From an uncultured Cohaesibacter sp. (GTDB lineage: Bacteria; Pseudomonadota; Alphaproteobacteria; Rhizobiales; Cohaesibacteraceae): DNA of 64,000 bases. The translations under genes and the position numbers were made by a program. The notes under the pieces are model-generated. The model did no database searches. It was not told the origin of the DNA and saw nothing but the letters and a program-made list of their open reading frames with translations. Positions 38,807-48,037 of the stretch are shown piece by piece; position 1 is the stretch's first letter, and every line of letters begins with the position of its first letter. The DNA lies in the NCBI RefSeq assembly GCF_963676275.1, contig NZ_OY781091.1:4731001-4795000 (forward strand), read 5' to 3'.

Positions 38807-39475
38807 ATGTCTGCCATGGGAGCCCTCTTTGCCCGCGACCTGAAATTGTCGATCCGCATCGGCGGCGGTGCGCTGATGGGCGTGCTGTTTTTCCTGATCG
38901 TCGTAACGATCTTCCCCTTTGCAGTGGGCCCGGACCTCAATCTGCTCGCCCGCATCGGCCCGGCCATCCTCTGGATAGGCGCCCTGCTCGCCACATTGCT
39001 GAGCCTTGACCGGCTGTTTCAGGCCGATCAGGAAGACGGCACGCTCGATCTGCTGCTGCTGGGTGAGCATCCGCTCGAACTGGTGGTGCTGATCAAATGC
39101 GCGGCCCAGTGGATCTCGACCGGCCTTCCTCTGGTGATCGCCACGCCGCTGCTCTCGCTGTTTCTCAATATCGAGCCGGTCGGCATTGCAGCGGTAACCG
39201 CCACCCTGCTCATCGGCACCCCGGCGCTGACCCTCATCGGAGCGGTGGGGGCCGCGCTCACGGTCATCCTCAGGCGTGGCGGATTGCTGCTCTCCATCCT
39301 CATTCTGCCCCTGACCATTCCGGTGCTGATCTTCGGTGTCAGCGCCTCGCTTGGCGCGGTGACAGATCCGGCTCCGTTCGATACACCCTTCTATATCCTG
39401 TGTGGCCTGTCACTGCTCTATCTGGTGATCGGCCCCATCGCAGCCGCAGCCGCGCTCAGGACAGCGCAGGAATAG
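38807..39475 (+). CDS. ccmB: Haem exporter permease CcmB
   Basis: CcmB is the membrane partner of CcmA. The 222-residue protein has six hydrophobic segments and the family pattern ALFARDLKLSIRIGGGALMGVLFFLIVVTIFPFAVGPD near the start, then LLSLDRLFQADQEDGTLDLLLL. The ATG has a good ribosome site (AGGAGAGCCGGAT). It sits directly after ccmA, and the next ccm gene begins 278 bases later. Confidence 0.95.
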   Translation: MSAMGALFARDLKLSIRIGGGALMGVLFFLIVVTIFPFAVGPDLNLLARIGPAILWIGALLATLLSLDRLFQADQEDGTLDLLLLGEHPLELVVLIKCAAQWISTGLPLVIATPLLSLFLNIEPVGIAAVTATLLIGTPALTLIGAVGAALTVILRRGGLLLSILILPLTIPVLIFGVSASLGAVTDPAPFDTPFYILCGLSLLYLVIGPIAAAAALRTAQE

Positions 39476-39753
39476 GCCAGAACAGGCAGGAACAGGCAGG
39501 AGGCGAATGAATGGGCTATGACCAACCGGATCGGGCTCGATGCTGGAAGAAAGTCGCCGTTGCTAAGCCGCTTTGTTACGAAATCGTAATTCGCGCGGCT
39601 TCGAACTCGTGATATTTGTCTCAAGACACCGCCTTGCCACAGCACCGGGGAAAGGCGGCCCCGTTTTCGGGTTGACCAGACCACTTGGGACCAGAGCGAA
39701 AAGGCACGAGCTGATCAGCCGAGCCGCATTCGCCGAAGTAGTCAGGAAACAGG
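39476..39753 (+). other. Spacer between ccmB and ccmC
   Basis: The 278-base spacer is unusually long for a ccm operon. A perfect duplication AACAGGCAGG lies at 39481-39490 and 39491-39500, leading into AGGAGG and a 33-codon frame at 39511-39612 (MGYDQPDRARCWKKV...). The frame has a good ribosome site but no codon bias or known motif. No terminator or promoter is clear. Confidence 0.5.
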
Positions 39754-40575
39754 ATGACTAAGACCGAAGGACAGACATTCAGGATCATGGATTTGGCCAA
39801 TCCGACGCGCTTTCTGGCGCTGCTGGACAAGATCATGCTGCCGCTCGCAATCCTGACCATCATCATTCTTGGCATCGGGCTCTATATGGCCCTTGTGGTC
39901 TCTCCGGACGACTATCAGCAAGGTGCAACGGTCAAGATCATGTATATCCATGTGCCTGCCGCCTGGCTGGCCATGTTCGCCTATACCATGATGACGATCG
40001 CCGCTTTCGGCACTCTGGTCTGGAAGCATCCGCTCGCAGATGTATCAGCCAAGGCGGCAGCCCCTCTGGGCGCGGCCTTCACCTTTGTCTGCCTGACAAC
40101 GGGCAGCTTCTGGGGCAAACCCATGTGGGGTACATGGTGGGTCTGGGATGCCCGGCTGACCTCCATGCTCATCCTGCTGATCATCTATCTCGGGCTGATG
40201 GCCCTCTGGCGCGCCATCGAGGACCCGATCCGGGCGGGCAAGTCCGTTGCCATTCTCACGCTCGTCGGCTTTGTCATCATCCCCATCATCAAATTCTCCG
40301 TTGACTGGTGGAGCACCCTGCATCAACCCGCCAGCGTTTTCACGCTCGAAGGCCCCAAGATGGCCAATTCCATGCTGGTTCCGCTGCTGGTCATGGCCGT
40401 GGCTTTCACGCTGCTTTTCACGCTGCTGCATTTCAAGGCCATGAAGAATGAAATCCTGCGCCGACGCATCCGCTCGATGCAGATGCAGGCCGCCCGCCGG
40501 GTTGCTTCAGGCAACAGGGCAACCGCCAGCCAGACGGCGACCCCGGCAGCATCCCGTTCGGCCCCCCAGCAATAG
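39754..40575 (+). CDS. ccmC: Haem transporter CcmC
   Basis: CcmC delivers haem to CcmE. The 273-residue protein has six membrane helices, and the WWD-type segment is seen in LTTGSFWGKPMWGTWWVWDARLTSMLILLI, the haem-handling motif of the family. His residues of the family follow in MYIHVPAAWLAMFAYTMMTI and PASVFTL. The ATG at 39754 is preceded by AGGAAACAGG; ATG 39787 is an alternative that gives the usual family start. The C-terminal 35 residues are polar and vary between species. Confidence 0.95.
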   Translation: MTKTEGQTFRIMDLANPTRFLALLDKIMLPLAILTIIILGIGLYMALVVSPDDYQQGATVKIMYIHVPAAWLAMFAYTMMTIAAFGTLVWKHPLADVSAKAAAPLGAAFTFVCLTTGSFWGKPMWGTWWVWDARLTSMLILLIIYLGLMALWRAIEDPIRAGKSVAILTLVGFVIIPIIKFSVDWWSTLHQPASVFTLEGPKMANSMLVPLLVMAVAFTLLFTLLHFKAMKNEILRRRIRSMQMQAARRVASGNRATASQTATPAASRSAPQQ

Positions 40576-40594
40576 GCAGACAAAGGAGAGACCC

Positions 40595-40768
40595 ATGTTT
40601 GGTCATTATGCAGGCTTCATTCTGGCATCCTATGGCGTTACTGCCGCCACCATCCTGCTGCTTGTGCTGTGGGTTATCCTCGATGGACGCGCACAGGGCA
40701 AAATTCTGGCGGAATTGAATGAGAGGGGTATTCATCGCCGCTCCGAACGCAAAAATCTGGCGAAATAG
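40595..40768 (+). CDS. ccmD: Haem exporter accessory protein CcmD
   Basis: This 57-residue protein has one membrane segment, FILASYGVTAATILLLVLWVIL, after a short N-terminus and a basic C-terminal tail (RRSERKNLAK), which is the CcmD form. It stabilises the CcmABC complex and aids release of holo-CcmE. The ATG has AAAGGAGAG upstream. It begins 19 bases after ccmC ends, in the same direction. Confidence 0.93.
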   Translation: MFGHYAGFILASYGVTAATILLLVLWVILDGRAQGKILAELNERGIHRRSERKNLAK

Positions 40769-40795
40769 TCCCAACCTGCAGGCATATTGATCAAG

Positions 40796-41473
40796 ATGAC
40801 CGAAATGAACACAGCGCCTCAAGACAAAGAGAAACAGAACGAGCCAGCAACAGAAGGCCCAGAAGCAGAAGGCGAAGGGTCAACCCCGCCCAAGCGCCGT
40901 TTCAACATTTTCATCCTGTTGCCGCTGCTCATTTTCATCGGCATGGCAGGGCTGTTTGGCTATCAGATGAAATTCGGCAGCAATCCCCATGATGTCCCCA
41001 GCGTGCTGATCAACAAGGCCGCCCCGGACTTCGATCTTGCCGCCCTTGACGCCAGCTTCGGCATCCGCCGCCCTGATGGCGGCATCATCCCCGGCTTCAA
41101 GACCGCAGATTTCTCCGGCAAGGTTTCCGTGGTCAATGTCTGGGCTTCCTGGTGCCCCACCTGCCGCGATGAGCATCCTCTGCTGATCGAATTGACCAAT
41201 GACGACCGCTTCGATCTCATCGGTCTGGCCTATAAGGACGAACCGGCCAATTCGGCCCGCTTCCTCAAGAATCACGGCAATCCGTTCGACAAGATCGGCA
41301 TGGATATTTCAGGCCGGGTCGGCATAGACTGGGGTGTCTATGGCGCTCCGGAAACCTTCATCGTCGATAACAAGGGCATCATCCGCTACAAGCATATCGG
41401 CGCCCTGACCAAGCGCTCGCTGGAAGACAGCTTCCTGCCCAAACTGGAAGAAATACTGGCCGAAGCAAACTGA
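40796..41473 (+). CDS. ccmG: Thiol:disulfide interchange protein CcmG/DsbE
   Basis: CcmG is the periplasmic, membrane-anchored thioredoxin that reduces apocytochrome c cysteines before haem attachment. The protein begins with an acidic disordered stretch (PATEGPEAEGEGS), then a basic stop and one membrane helix (FNIFILLPLLIFIGMAGLFG). The thioredoxin domain follows, with the active site WASWCPTCRDEHPLL and the cis-Pro loop GVYGAPETFIVD. Starts: TTG 40787, ATG 40796 and ATG 40805 are in frame; ATG 40796 is chosen. It ends the ccm transcript; yciB is convergent, 15 bases away. Confidence 0.94.
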   Translation: MTEMNTAPQDKEKQNEPATEGPEAEGEGSTPPKRRFNIFILLPLLIFIGMAGLFGYQMKFGSNPHDVPSVLINKAAPDFDLAALDASFGIRRPDGGIIPGFKTADFSGKVSVVNVWASWCPTCRDEHPLLIELTNDDRFDLIGLAYKDEPANSARFLKNHGNPFDKIGMDISGRVGIDWGVYGAPETFIVDNKGIIRYKHIGALTKRSLEDSFLPKLEEILAEAN

Positions 41474-41488
41474 GCGGGGCAAGCCCTC

Positions 41489-42133
41489 TCAGGCTTCCTC
41501 TTCCTTGCCCGGCGCATAGCGATTGAGCAGCGGCATCTGGAAGGCTCCGAAGACCATGGTCAGCGGCATAACGCCGAAGACCTTGAAATCCACCCAGATA
41601 TCGGTGGAGAAATTGCGCCAGACAATCTCGTTGAGCAGCGCCAGCACGAAGAAGAAGATGCCCCAGCGCAGAGTCAGAATGCGCCAGCCCTCGGCATTGA
41701 GTTCAAAGACGGAATCGAACACATATCCCAGAAGGCTCTTGCCAAACAGCAAGCCCCCGAGCAGCACCGAGCCAAACAGCAGATTGACGATGGTCGGTTT
41801 CATCTTGATGAAAGTATCATCCTGAAGATAGAGCGTTAGCCCGCCGAAAATGAAGACAACCACGCCCGTGACCATCGGCATGACGGGCAGCTTGCCCAGC
41901 TTGATGCGCGAGATGATCAAAGACAGCACCGTGGCCACCATGAAACAGGCGGTGGCAATGAAGATCGACTTCATGCCATGAAGCGCCGGTATCCACTCGG
42001 CCAGCAATTCCCCCTTGGCATTGGCAAAGAAGAAGATGGCCAGCGGCCCCAGTTCCAGAACCAGCTTGAGCAACTGGGCCTTGTCCAGCTGCGGCTCGGA
42101 TGTGTTCTGGCCGGGAGTTTCGGAATTGCTCAT
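41489..42133 (-). CDS. yciB: Inner-membrane-spanning protein YciB (septation protein A)
   Basis: This 214-residue protein has five hydrophobic segments, beginning [21 protein letters not shown], and the family core [61 protein letters not shown]. The conserved W-R-x-L-T-x-R-W and NEIVWR patterns are clear. The family contributes to envelope integrity and division. AAAGGCATATC precedes the ATG on the minus strand. It follows ftsY by 51 bases, and the two probably share a transcript. Confidence 0.93.
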   Translation of the reverse strand: MSNSETPGQNTSEPQLDKAQLLKLVLELGPLAIFFFANAKGELLAEWIPALHGMKSIFIATACFMVATVLSLIISRIKLGKLPVMPMVTGVVVFIFGGLTLYLQDDTFIKMKPTIVNLLFGSVLLGGLLFGKSLLGYVFDSVFELNAEGWRILTLRWGIFFFVLALLNEIVWRNFSTDIWVDFKVFGVMPLTMVFGAFQMPLLNRYAPGKEEEA

Positions 42134-42184
42134 GATATGCCTTTGCCTGCCTGTTCAATATCGCCTGCCAAACAGGCCCTGTCC

Positions 42185-43645
42185 TTAATTGTCTGCCAAC
42201 CCGGCAATCGCCCGCGCAAAATCACGCGAGGCAAAGGGTTCCAGATCGTCAACACCCTCGCCCACGCCAATGAAATGCACCGGCACCTTGTGCTTGGCTG
42301 AAATGGCCACAAGAATGCCACCACGTGCCGTACCATCAAGCTTGGTCATGACGAGGCCGGTAACCCCTGCCATCTTGGAGAAAACCTCCACCTGATTGAG
42401 CGCATTCTGCCCGGTGGTGGCATCAAGCACCAAGAGCACCGAATGGGGAGCTTGGGGGTCATGCTTCTTGATGACACGGACGATCTTTTCCAGTTCCGCC
42501 ATCAGCTCGGTCCGGTTCTGCAAGCGACCGGCCGTATCGATGAGCAACACATCCATGCCCTTGCTTTTCGCTTCCACCATGGCGTCATAGGCAAGCCCGG
42601 CAGCGTCCGACCCCACCTCGCGGGCAACCACAGGCGCTCCGGTGCGCTCACCCCAGACCTTGAGCTGATCAATCGCTGCGGCGCGAAAGGTATCGCCAGC
42701 GGCCATCATGACCTTCTTGCCTTCGGCGCGAAATTTCTGCGCCAGTTTGCCGATGGTCGTGGTCTTGCCGGCGCCATTGACTCCGATCATCAGGATTACA
42801 TGCGGGCCGCTCTGCGGCTTGGTGATTTCCAGCGGCAGTGCCACCGCTTCAAGCACCTTGTCCACCTCTTGCGCCAGAATTTCCTGCACTTCCCGGTCGG
42901 ACACTTCCTTGTTGTAGCGCCCCTCGGACAGCCGCTCGGTGATCGTCATGGCGGTTTCCACCCCGAGATCGGCCTGAATGAGAATATCTTCCAGATCCTG
43001 CAGGGTTTCGTCATCAAGCTTGCGCTTGGTGAAAATCGAGCTGATGCCTTCGCCCAGCGCTCCGGAAGAGCGCGAAAGCCCCCGCCTCAGACGCTCGAAC
43101 CAGGAGAGCTTTTTCTCCCCGTCCTGAGCCTTTGCCTGCAAGGCGGGTGGGGCTGCGTGGGCTTCTTCTGCCACAGCGCCCGGTTCCGTGTCTGCCACAG
43201 GTTCCCTAGCGGGGGATGTCTCCAGCTCTGCCAGCTCCTCGGAAACGGCGCTTTCCCGAGATGTCTCATCCTCAGCGCCTGCATCCGCCTCATCCCCGTT
43301 ATCCTCATCTTCAAGGACAACAACCTCTTCCGCTTCAAGCGCTGCCAGATCATCTGCGGATACGGCGGCGGCAAGATTTTCAGCCCGCAGGGCCTCATCT
43401 TCGGCCTCCGCATCAGATGGCACCGCGCCAGCGGCGAGGTCGCCCCCCATCACGGCAACATCATCGTCGCCCTCATCTTCTACAGCTGCCGGTTCCGGCT
43501 CGCCAACAGCCTCCGGACCAAGACCGTCGGAAGGCTCGCCAGCTTCGATCTCTTCCGTCTCAAGCGCGCCATCCCTGACCTGCTCCTGGTTCGCACGCTC
43601 CTCGGTCGAGCCGAACAAACGCGAGAAAAATCCTTTTTTGGCCAC
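42185..43645 (-). CDS. ftsY: Signal recognition particle receptor FtsY
   Basis: FtsY docks ribosome-nascent chain-SRP complexes at the membrane. The 486-residue protein has a basic N-terminus (MAKKGFFSRLFGSTEE), an acidic Ala/Glu-rich A domain to about residue 170, then the NG domain. The N part is LRRGLSRSSGALGEGISSIF. The G motifs are GVNGAGKTTTIGKLA, DTAGRLQNRTELM and TKLDGTARGG, with the final GVGEGVDDLEPF box. The start codon is GTG at 43645, preceded by GGGAGTAGGATC. The long acidic A domain is typical of Rhizobiales. Confidence 0.96.
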   Translation of the reverse strand: MAKKGFFSRLFGSTEERANQEQVRDGALETEEIEAGEPSDGLGPEAVGEPEPAAVEDEGDDDVAVMGGDLAAGAVPSDAEAEDEALRAENLAAAVSADDLAALEAEEVVVLEDEDNGDEADAGAEDETSRESAVSEELAELETSPAREPVADTEPGAVAEEAHAAPPALQAKAQDGEKKLSWFERLRRGLSRSSGALGEGISSIFTKRKLDDETLQDLEDILIQADLGVETAMTITERLSEGRYNKEVSDREVQEILAQEVDKVLEAVALPLEITKPQSGPHVILMIGVNGAGKTTTIGKLAQKFRAEGKKVMMAAGDTFRAAAIDQLKVWGERTGAPVVAREVGSDAAGLAYDAMVEAKSKGMDVLLIDTAGRLQNRTELMAELEKIVRVIKKHDPQAPHSVLLVLDATTGQNALNQVEVFSKMAGVTGLVMTKLDGTARGGILVAISAKHKVPVHFIGVGEGVDDLEPFASRDFARAIAGLADN

Positions 43646-43719
43646 GATCCTACTCCCTGATCGAAATGAGCGCTAGAAAGCGCAAGGCGGCGCATGACGC
43701 GACAAGACGGGCATCAATG

Positions 43720-44976
43720 TCAAAGACCAACCGCCATCAAATGACGCTGACTGGCATTCACGATGCGCGCAGCCACAATATCACCAGATTCGCCTTCTGC
43801 AATCTCCGTAAGCGTAAATTGCTCCGTTCGGGCAAGCCCCTTGCCCTCAACGAGCAATTGGACATTGCGTCCGATCTGCCCCTGAAGATGGCGTTGCAGG
43901 GCCGCCTCGCCCACCTCTCTCAGCCGCGCCGCGCGTTCCCGGATGACGGGGCCGCGCAATTGCGGCATCCGTGCCGCAGGCGTGCCGGGCCGGGCCGAAT
44001 AGGGAAAGACATGCAGATGGGTCAAATCGCATTCCTCGACAATATCAAGGCTGCGCCGGAACATCTCTTCGGTCTCGGTCGGGAAGCCGACAATGATGTC
44101 CGCCCCGAACACCATGTCCGGCCGCAAGGCGCGCACTTCCTTGCAGAAGGCAATGGTATGCTCGCGATTATGCCGCCGCTTCATCCGCTTGAGGATCATA
44201 TTGTCCCCCGACTGCAGAGACAGATGCAGATGCGGCATCAGGCGCTGTTCATTGGCGATGCACTCCATCAGGTCCGGATCGGCCTCGATGGAATCGATCG
44301 ATGAAATGCGAAGGCGCGGCAGATCGGGCACATGCTTGAGGATCGCCTTGACCAGCGTGCCCAATTTTGGCTGTCCGGGCAGATCGGCGCCATAGGAGGT
44401 GATATCCACCCCTGTCAGCACCACTTCCGAATAGGCGTTATCCACCAGCTTGGCCACCTGCTCGACCACCGGCCCCATCGCCACCGAGCGGGAATTGCCG
44501 CGCCCGAAGGGGATGATGCAGAAAGTGCAGCGATGGTCGCAGCCATTCTGGATCTGCACGAAGGCGCGGGTGCGCCCTTCCAGCCCGTCAATCAGATGCA
44601 GCGCCGTTTCGCGCACGCTCATGATGTCATTGACACGGATCTTCTCTTCCACTGGCACGCCGAAATTCGGCACTGCCTTGTAGCTTTCCGATTTCAGCTT
44701 GTCCTCGTTGCCGATAACAAGATCCACCTCTTCCATGCTGGCAAAACGCCCGGCTTCGGTCTGGGCGGCACAGCCGGTCACGATGATCCGGGCGTCGGGA
44801 TTCTCCCGCTTAGCCTTGCGGATCTGCTGACGGGCCTGTCGCACCGCTTCGCTTGTCACGGCGCAGGTATTGACCAGAATGGTATTATCGAGGCCCGCCT
44901 CGGCGGCCTGCTGTTTCATCACTTCGGATTCATAGGTATTCAATCGACATCCGAAGGTTAGAACCTTGATTGTCAT
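43720..44976 (-). CDS. mtaB: tRNA t6A37 C2-methylthiotransferase MtaB
   Basis: This 418-residue radical-SAM enzyme converts t6A37 to ms2t6A37 in tRNAs reading ANN codons. It has the N-terminal UPF0004 domain with Cys residues in TFGCRLNTYESEVM, LVNTCAVTSEA and TGCAAQTE, then the 4Fe-4S radical-SAM motif CDHRCTFC in VQIQNGCDHRCTFCIIP, and the C-terminal TRAM-like region. The GCRLN start and length put it with MtaB rather than MiaB or RimO. Its ribosome site GGAG overlaps the stop of dapF. The gene follows dapF with 6 bases between them and is in the same transcript. Confidence 0.93.
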   Translation of the reverse strand: MTIKVLTFGCRLNTYESEVMKQQAAEAGLDNTILVNTCAVTSEAVRQARQQIRKAKRENPDARIIVTGCAAQTEAGRFASMEEVDLVIGNEDKLKSESYKAVPNFGVPVEEKIRVNDIMSVRETALHLIDGLEGRTRAFVQIQNGCDHRCTFCIIPFGRGNSRSVAMGPVVEQVAKLVDNAYSEVVLTGVDITSYGADLPGQPKLGTLVKAILKHVPDLPRLRISSIDSIEADPDLMECIANEQRLMPHLHLSLQSGDNMILKRMKRRHNREHTIAFCKEVRALRPDMVFGADIIVGFPTETEEMFRRSLDIVEECDLTHLHVFPYSARPGTPAARMPQLRGPVIRERAARLREVGEAALQRHLQGQIGRNVQLLVEGKGLARTEQFTLTEIAEGESGDIVAARIVNASQRHLMAVGL

Positions 44977-44982
44977 GTAAGA

Positions 44983-45873
44983 TTACTCCACGCTACCGGA
45001 CGGCAGCTTGCGCCAGGAGAGATCAGCAAGATCAATCTCACCGGCATATTCCAGTTCGGTGCCACCAGACATCATGATATGGTCGTCTGCCTCGCGCCAG
45101 TCGATCGTTAGATCGCCACCGGGCAGATGCACCAGCACCTTGCGTTCGGTCATATTGTTGCGAGCTGCAGCCACCGTGGCCGCACAGGCAGCCGTTCCGC
45201 ACGCCTGCGTCAGACCGACGCCGCGCTCCCAGACCTTGAGCACCATCTCGCCGCGATTTTTCACCTGCGCCAGAGAAATATTGGCGCGCTCGGGAAAGAT
45301 CATGTGATTTTCCAGCAGCGGCCCATTCACTTCCAGACCATAGCTTTCGACATCATTCTTCACCCAGAAGATGGCGTGCGGATTGCCCACATTGACCACC
45401 GAGGGCGAATGCAGCACAGGCGCATCAATCGGCCCGATCTGCAATTCAATGGCGCGGGTATCCTCGAAAGGCTCGGACAGGGGGATGTCCTTCCAGCCGA
45501 ATTTCGGCACACCCATGTCAACGGTCACCATGGTTTCGTCATCACAGCGATAGCCGATCAGCTTGCCGACCACCGTTTCGATCACCGCCCGGTCTGCGCC
45601 GCTTTCGGCCATCATCAGCCGGGAGATACAGCGGGTCGCATTGCCACAGGCTTCCACCTCGCCACCATCGGCATTGTGGATGCGCATGAAGACATCGCCA
45701 CCAGCAGGCGAGTTCTCAAGCGTGATGAACTGATCGCAGCCAGGGCCTGTCTGATGGTTGGCAAGCGCACGCACGGCATCGGCCCCAAGCTGGGGCTTGG
45801 TCTTTCGGGCATCGATCACGATAAATTCGTTGCCAAGACCATTCATCTTCAAAAACTGCACGTGCGGGGCCAT
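44983..45873 (-). CDS. dapF: Diaminopimelate epimerase
   Basis: DapF converts L,L- to meso-diaminopimelate for lysine and peptidoglycan. The 296-residue protein has both catalytic cysteines: one in EACGNATRC, the other in TQACGTAACA. The start FLKMNGLGNEFIVID is diagnostic. AGGAATGGCTGAGAA precedes the ATG on the minus strand. It heads the dapF-mtaB-ftsY-yciB block. Spacing in the block is 6, 74 and 51 bases, so co-transcription is likely. Confidence 0.96.
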   Translation of the reverse strand: MAPHVQFLKMNGLGNEFIVIDARKTKPQLGADAVRALANHQTGPGCDQFITLENSPAGGDVFMRIHNADGGEVEACGNATRCISRLMMAESGADRAVIETVVGKLIGYRCDDETMVTVDMGVPKFGWKDIPLSEPFEDTRAIELQIGPIDAPVLHSPSVVNVGNPHAIFWVKNDVESYGLEVNGPLLENHMIFPERANISLAQVKNRGEMVLKVWERGVGLTQACGTAACAATVAAARNNMTERKVLVHLPGGDLTIDWREADDHIMMSGGTELEYAGEIDLADLSWRKLPSGSVE

Positions 45874-46030
45874 TTCTCAGCCATTCCTGCTCAATCATGA
45901 TATCGGGAAAGAGGGCCTGATCCGGATCTGACCCTTTGGTTTCTTGTTCTATATGGCGAAAAAGCGCGCAAATTACCAGCCCTTAAACCGGAAGGCACCC
46001 CTTCGCTTCAGCAAGAATGCAGGTACTACA

Positions 46031-46064
46031 ACAAAAAGACCGCGAAAGATACCCTCTTTCGCGG
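46031..46064 (-). terminator. Rho-independent terminator after htpG
   Basis: A perfect 10-bp stem (46040-46049 CCGCGAAAGA with 46055-46064 TCTTTCGCGG), with TCTTTTTG on the minus strand. Confidence 0.93.
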
Positions 46065-46105
46065 CCCTGATGATGCAATCAATCTCTTGGTTTATGACCG
46101 GGTGA

Positions 46106-48037
46106 TCACTTCAGACCAGCCATCATCACCTTGGAGAGGCGGGACGCAAACAGGGCCGCATTGGCCGGATGCTCGCCATCCAGAATAAGCGCCTGATCGA
46201 GCAGCAGATGGGCACCATCGGCCACACTCGCCTTGTCACTGGCCGCCTTATACTGATCAGCCAGCATGCGGATGAGGCCATGCTCGGGATTAACCTCCAA
46301 TATCGGCTTGAGGGCAGCATCGGCCCCCTTCTGGCTGCGCATCAGCTTTTCCAGCTGCCGGTCCGGACCATAATCCGGCGCAACGATACAAACCGGGCTG
46401 GTTGCCAGACGGGAGGAAATGCGCACGTCGGAGACCGCGTCGCCAAGGGTTTCTTTAACGAAGCTCACCAGCTCGGCCACATCGCCCTGCTCCTTGACCT
46501 TCTCTTCCTCGCTCTTGGCTTCGTCCTGCTCTGAGGCCGGTTTTGCGATCAGATCCAGATCTGCCGCCCCTTGCGAGATCGACTTGAAGCTCTTGCCATC
46601 AAAGCCGAGCGCGGTCTGCACCCAGAATGCATCCACCGGATCGGAGAGCAACAGCACTTCAACATCGCGGGCCTGATAACCTTCCAGCTGCGGGCTGGCC
46701 AATATGGCCTCCTTGCTGTCACCAAGGGCATAATAGATCGCGGTCTGGTTTTCCTTCAGCTCCTCGACATATTGCTTGAGCGTGCGATCATCGCCTCTGG
46801 TGGAATTGAAACGCACCAGCTTGAACAGCTGATCGCGGCGTTCGGGATCTTCATAAAGCCCTTCCTTGATGACCGGCCCGAAGGCTTCCCAGACGGAAGC
46901 GAATTTCTCTTCTTCCTTGCTGGCCAGCTTTTCCAGTTCGCTGAGCACACGATTGGTCACCCCCTTGGAGATCACATTCAGGATCGGATTGTCCTGCAGC
47001 ATCTCGCGGGAGATATTGAGCGGAATATCCTCGCTGTCGACGACACCACGCACGAAGCGCAAATAGGCTGGCAGCACATTAGCTTCATCGGTGATGAAGA
47101 CGCGCCGGACATAGAGCTTCATGCGCCCCTTGCGGTTCGGATCGAACAGATCAAACGGTTTATGCTCGGGCACGAAGGCCAGAACATTATATTCCGTGCG
47201 CCCCTCGGCCCGATAATGGATGGTCAGCGCCGGATGATCGAACTGCCCGGCGGTATGCTGATAGAATTCGGTATATTGCTCTTCGGTGATCTCGGATTTC
47301 GGCTTGATCCAGAGCGCGGAACCATCGGTCAGCGCTTCCTCGTCAATTGCCTTGGCCTCTTCATTATAGCTCATCAGGCGGATCGGCACCGGCACGTGGG
47401 AAGAATATTCGCGCACGATGCGACGGATGGTCACCGGATCGGCAAAGCTCTTCTCATCCTCTTTCAGATAGAGGGTGATCTTGGTGCCGCGCACCGGCGC
47501 GTCTTCCTCACTGGCAGGCGCAATCTCATAGGAGCCCATGCCATCGGACGACCAGCGCCAGGCTTCCTCTGCCCCGGCGCGACGAGAGATGACCTCGACG
47601 CTGTCCGCGACCATGAAGGCGGAATAGAAACCGATGCCGAACTGGCCGATCAGCGCCGAACCATCTTCACCATTGGCATTGCTGGCCAGCTGGTCAAGAA
47701 AAGCGCGGGTGCCGGACCGGGCGATCGTGCCCAGATTGTCGATCAGCTCTTCCTTGCCCATGCCGACGCCATTGTCGACAACTTTCAATGTGCCAGCCTT
47801 GCCATCGGAAGAAAGGGTAATCTTGAAAGTGGGATCATTGCGCGTCAGCTCTGCATTGGTCAGAGCCTCATGGCGCAATTTCTCGCAGGCATCGGCGGCG
47901 TTGGAGATCAGCTCGCGCAGAAAAATTTCCTTGTTGGAATAAACAGCATGCACCATCAGATGCAGCAGCCGGGAAACCTCGGCTTCGAATGAATGGGTTT
48001 CAGTACCAGCAGCACCAGTTTGCGCTTGATCGGTCAT
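46106..48037 (-). CDS. htpG: Molecular chaperone HtpG (Hsp90)
   Basis: HtpG is the bacterial Hsp90. The 643-residue protein has the GHKL ATPase domain (EIFLRELISNAADACEKLR, DNGVGMGKEELIDNLGTIARSGT, then QFGIGFYSAFMVADSV), the middle domain (RVFITDEANVLPAYLRFVRGVVDSEDIPLNISREMLQ) and the C-terminal dimerisation domain. AAGGAAGGACTGACGTC precedes the ATG on the minus strand. A heat-shock promoter would lie in the 48.0-48.8 kb gap, but I cannot identify it with confidence. Confidence 0.97.
   Translation of the reverse strand: MTDQAQTGAAGTETHSFEAEVSRLLHLMVHAVYSNKEIFLRELISNAADACEKLRHEALTNAELTRNDPTFKITLSSDGKAGTLKVVDNGVGMGKEELIDNLGTIARSGTRAFLDQLASNANGEDGSALIGQFGIGFYSAFMVADSVEVISRRAGAEEAWRWSSDGMGSYEIAPASEEDAPVRGTKITLYLKEDEKSFADPVTIRRIVREYSSHVPVPIRLMSYNEEAKAIDEEALTDGSALWIKPKSEITEEQYTEFYQHTAGQFDHPALTIHYRAEGRTEYNVLAFVPEHKPFDLFDPNRKGRMKLYVRRVFITDEANVLPAYLRFVRGVVDSEDIPLNISREMLQDNPILNVISKGVTNRVLSELEKLASKEEEKFASVWEAFGPVIKEGLYEDPERRDQLFKLVRFNSTRGDDRTLKQYVEELKENQTAIYYALGDSKEAILASPQLEGYQARDVEVLLLSDPVDAFWVQTALGFDGKSFKSISQGAADLDLIAKPASEQDEAKSEEEKVKEQGDVAELVSFVKETLGDAVSDVRISSRLATSPVCIVAPDYGPDRQLEKLMRSQKGADAALKPILEVNPEHGLIRMLADQYKAASDKASVADGAHLLLDQALILDGEHPANAALFASRLSKVMMAGLK

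Noticed and set aside
46571-47992. A 473-codon plus-strand frame over htpG
   Set aside because: Antisense shadow of htpG.
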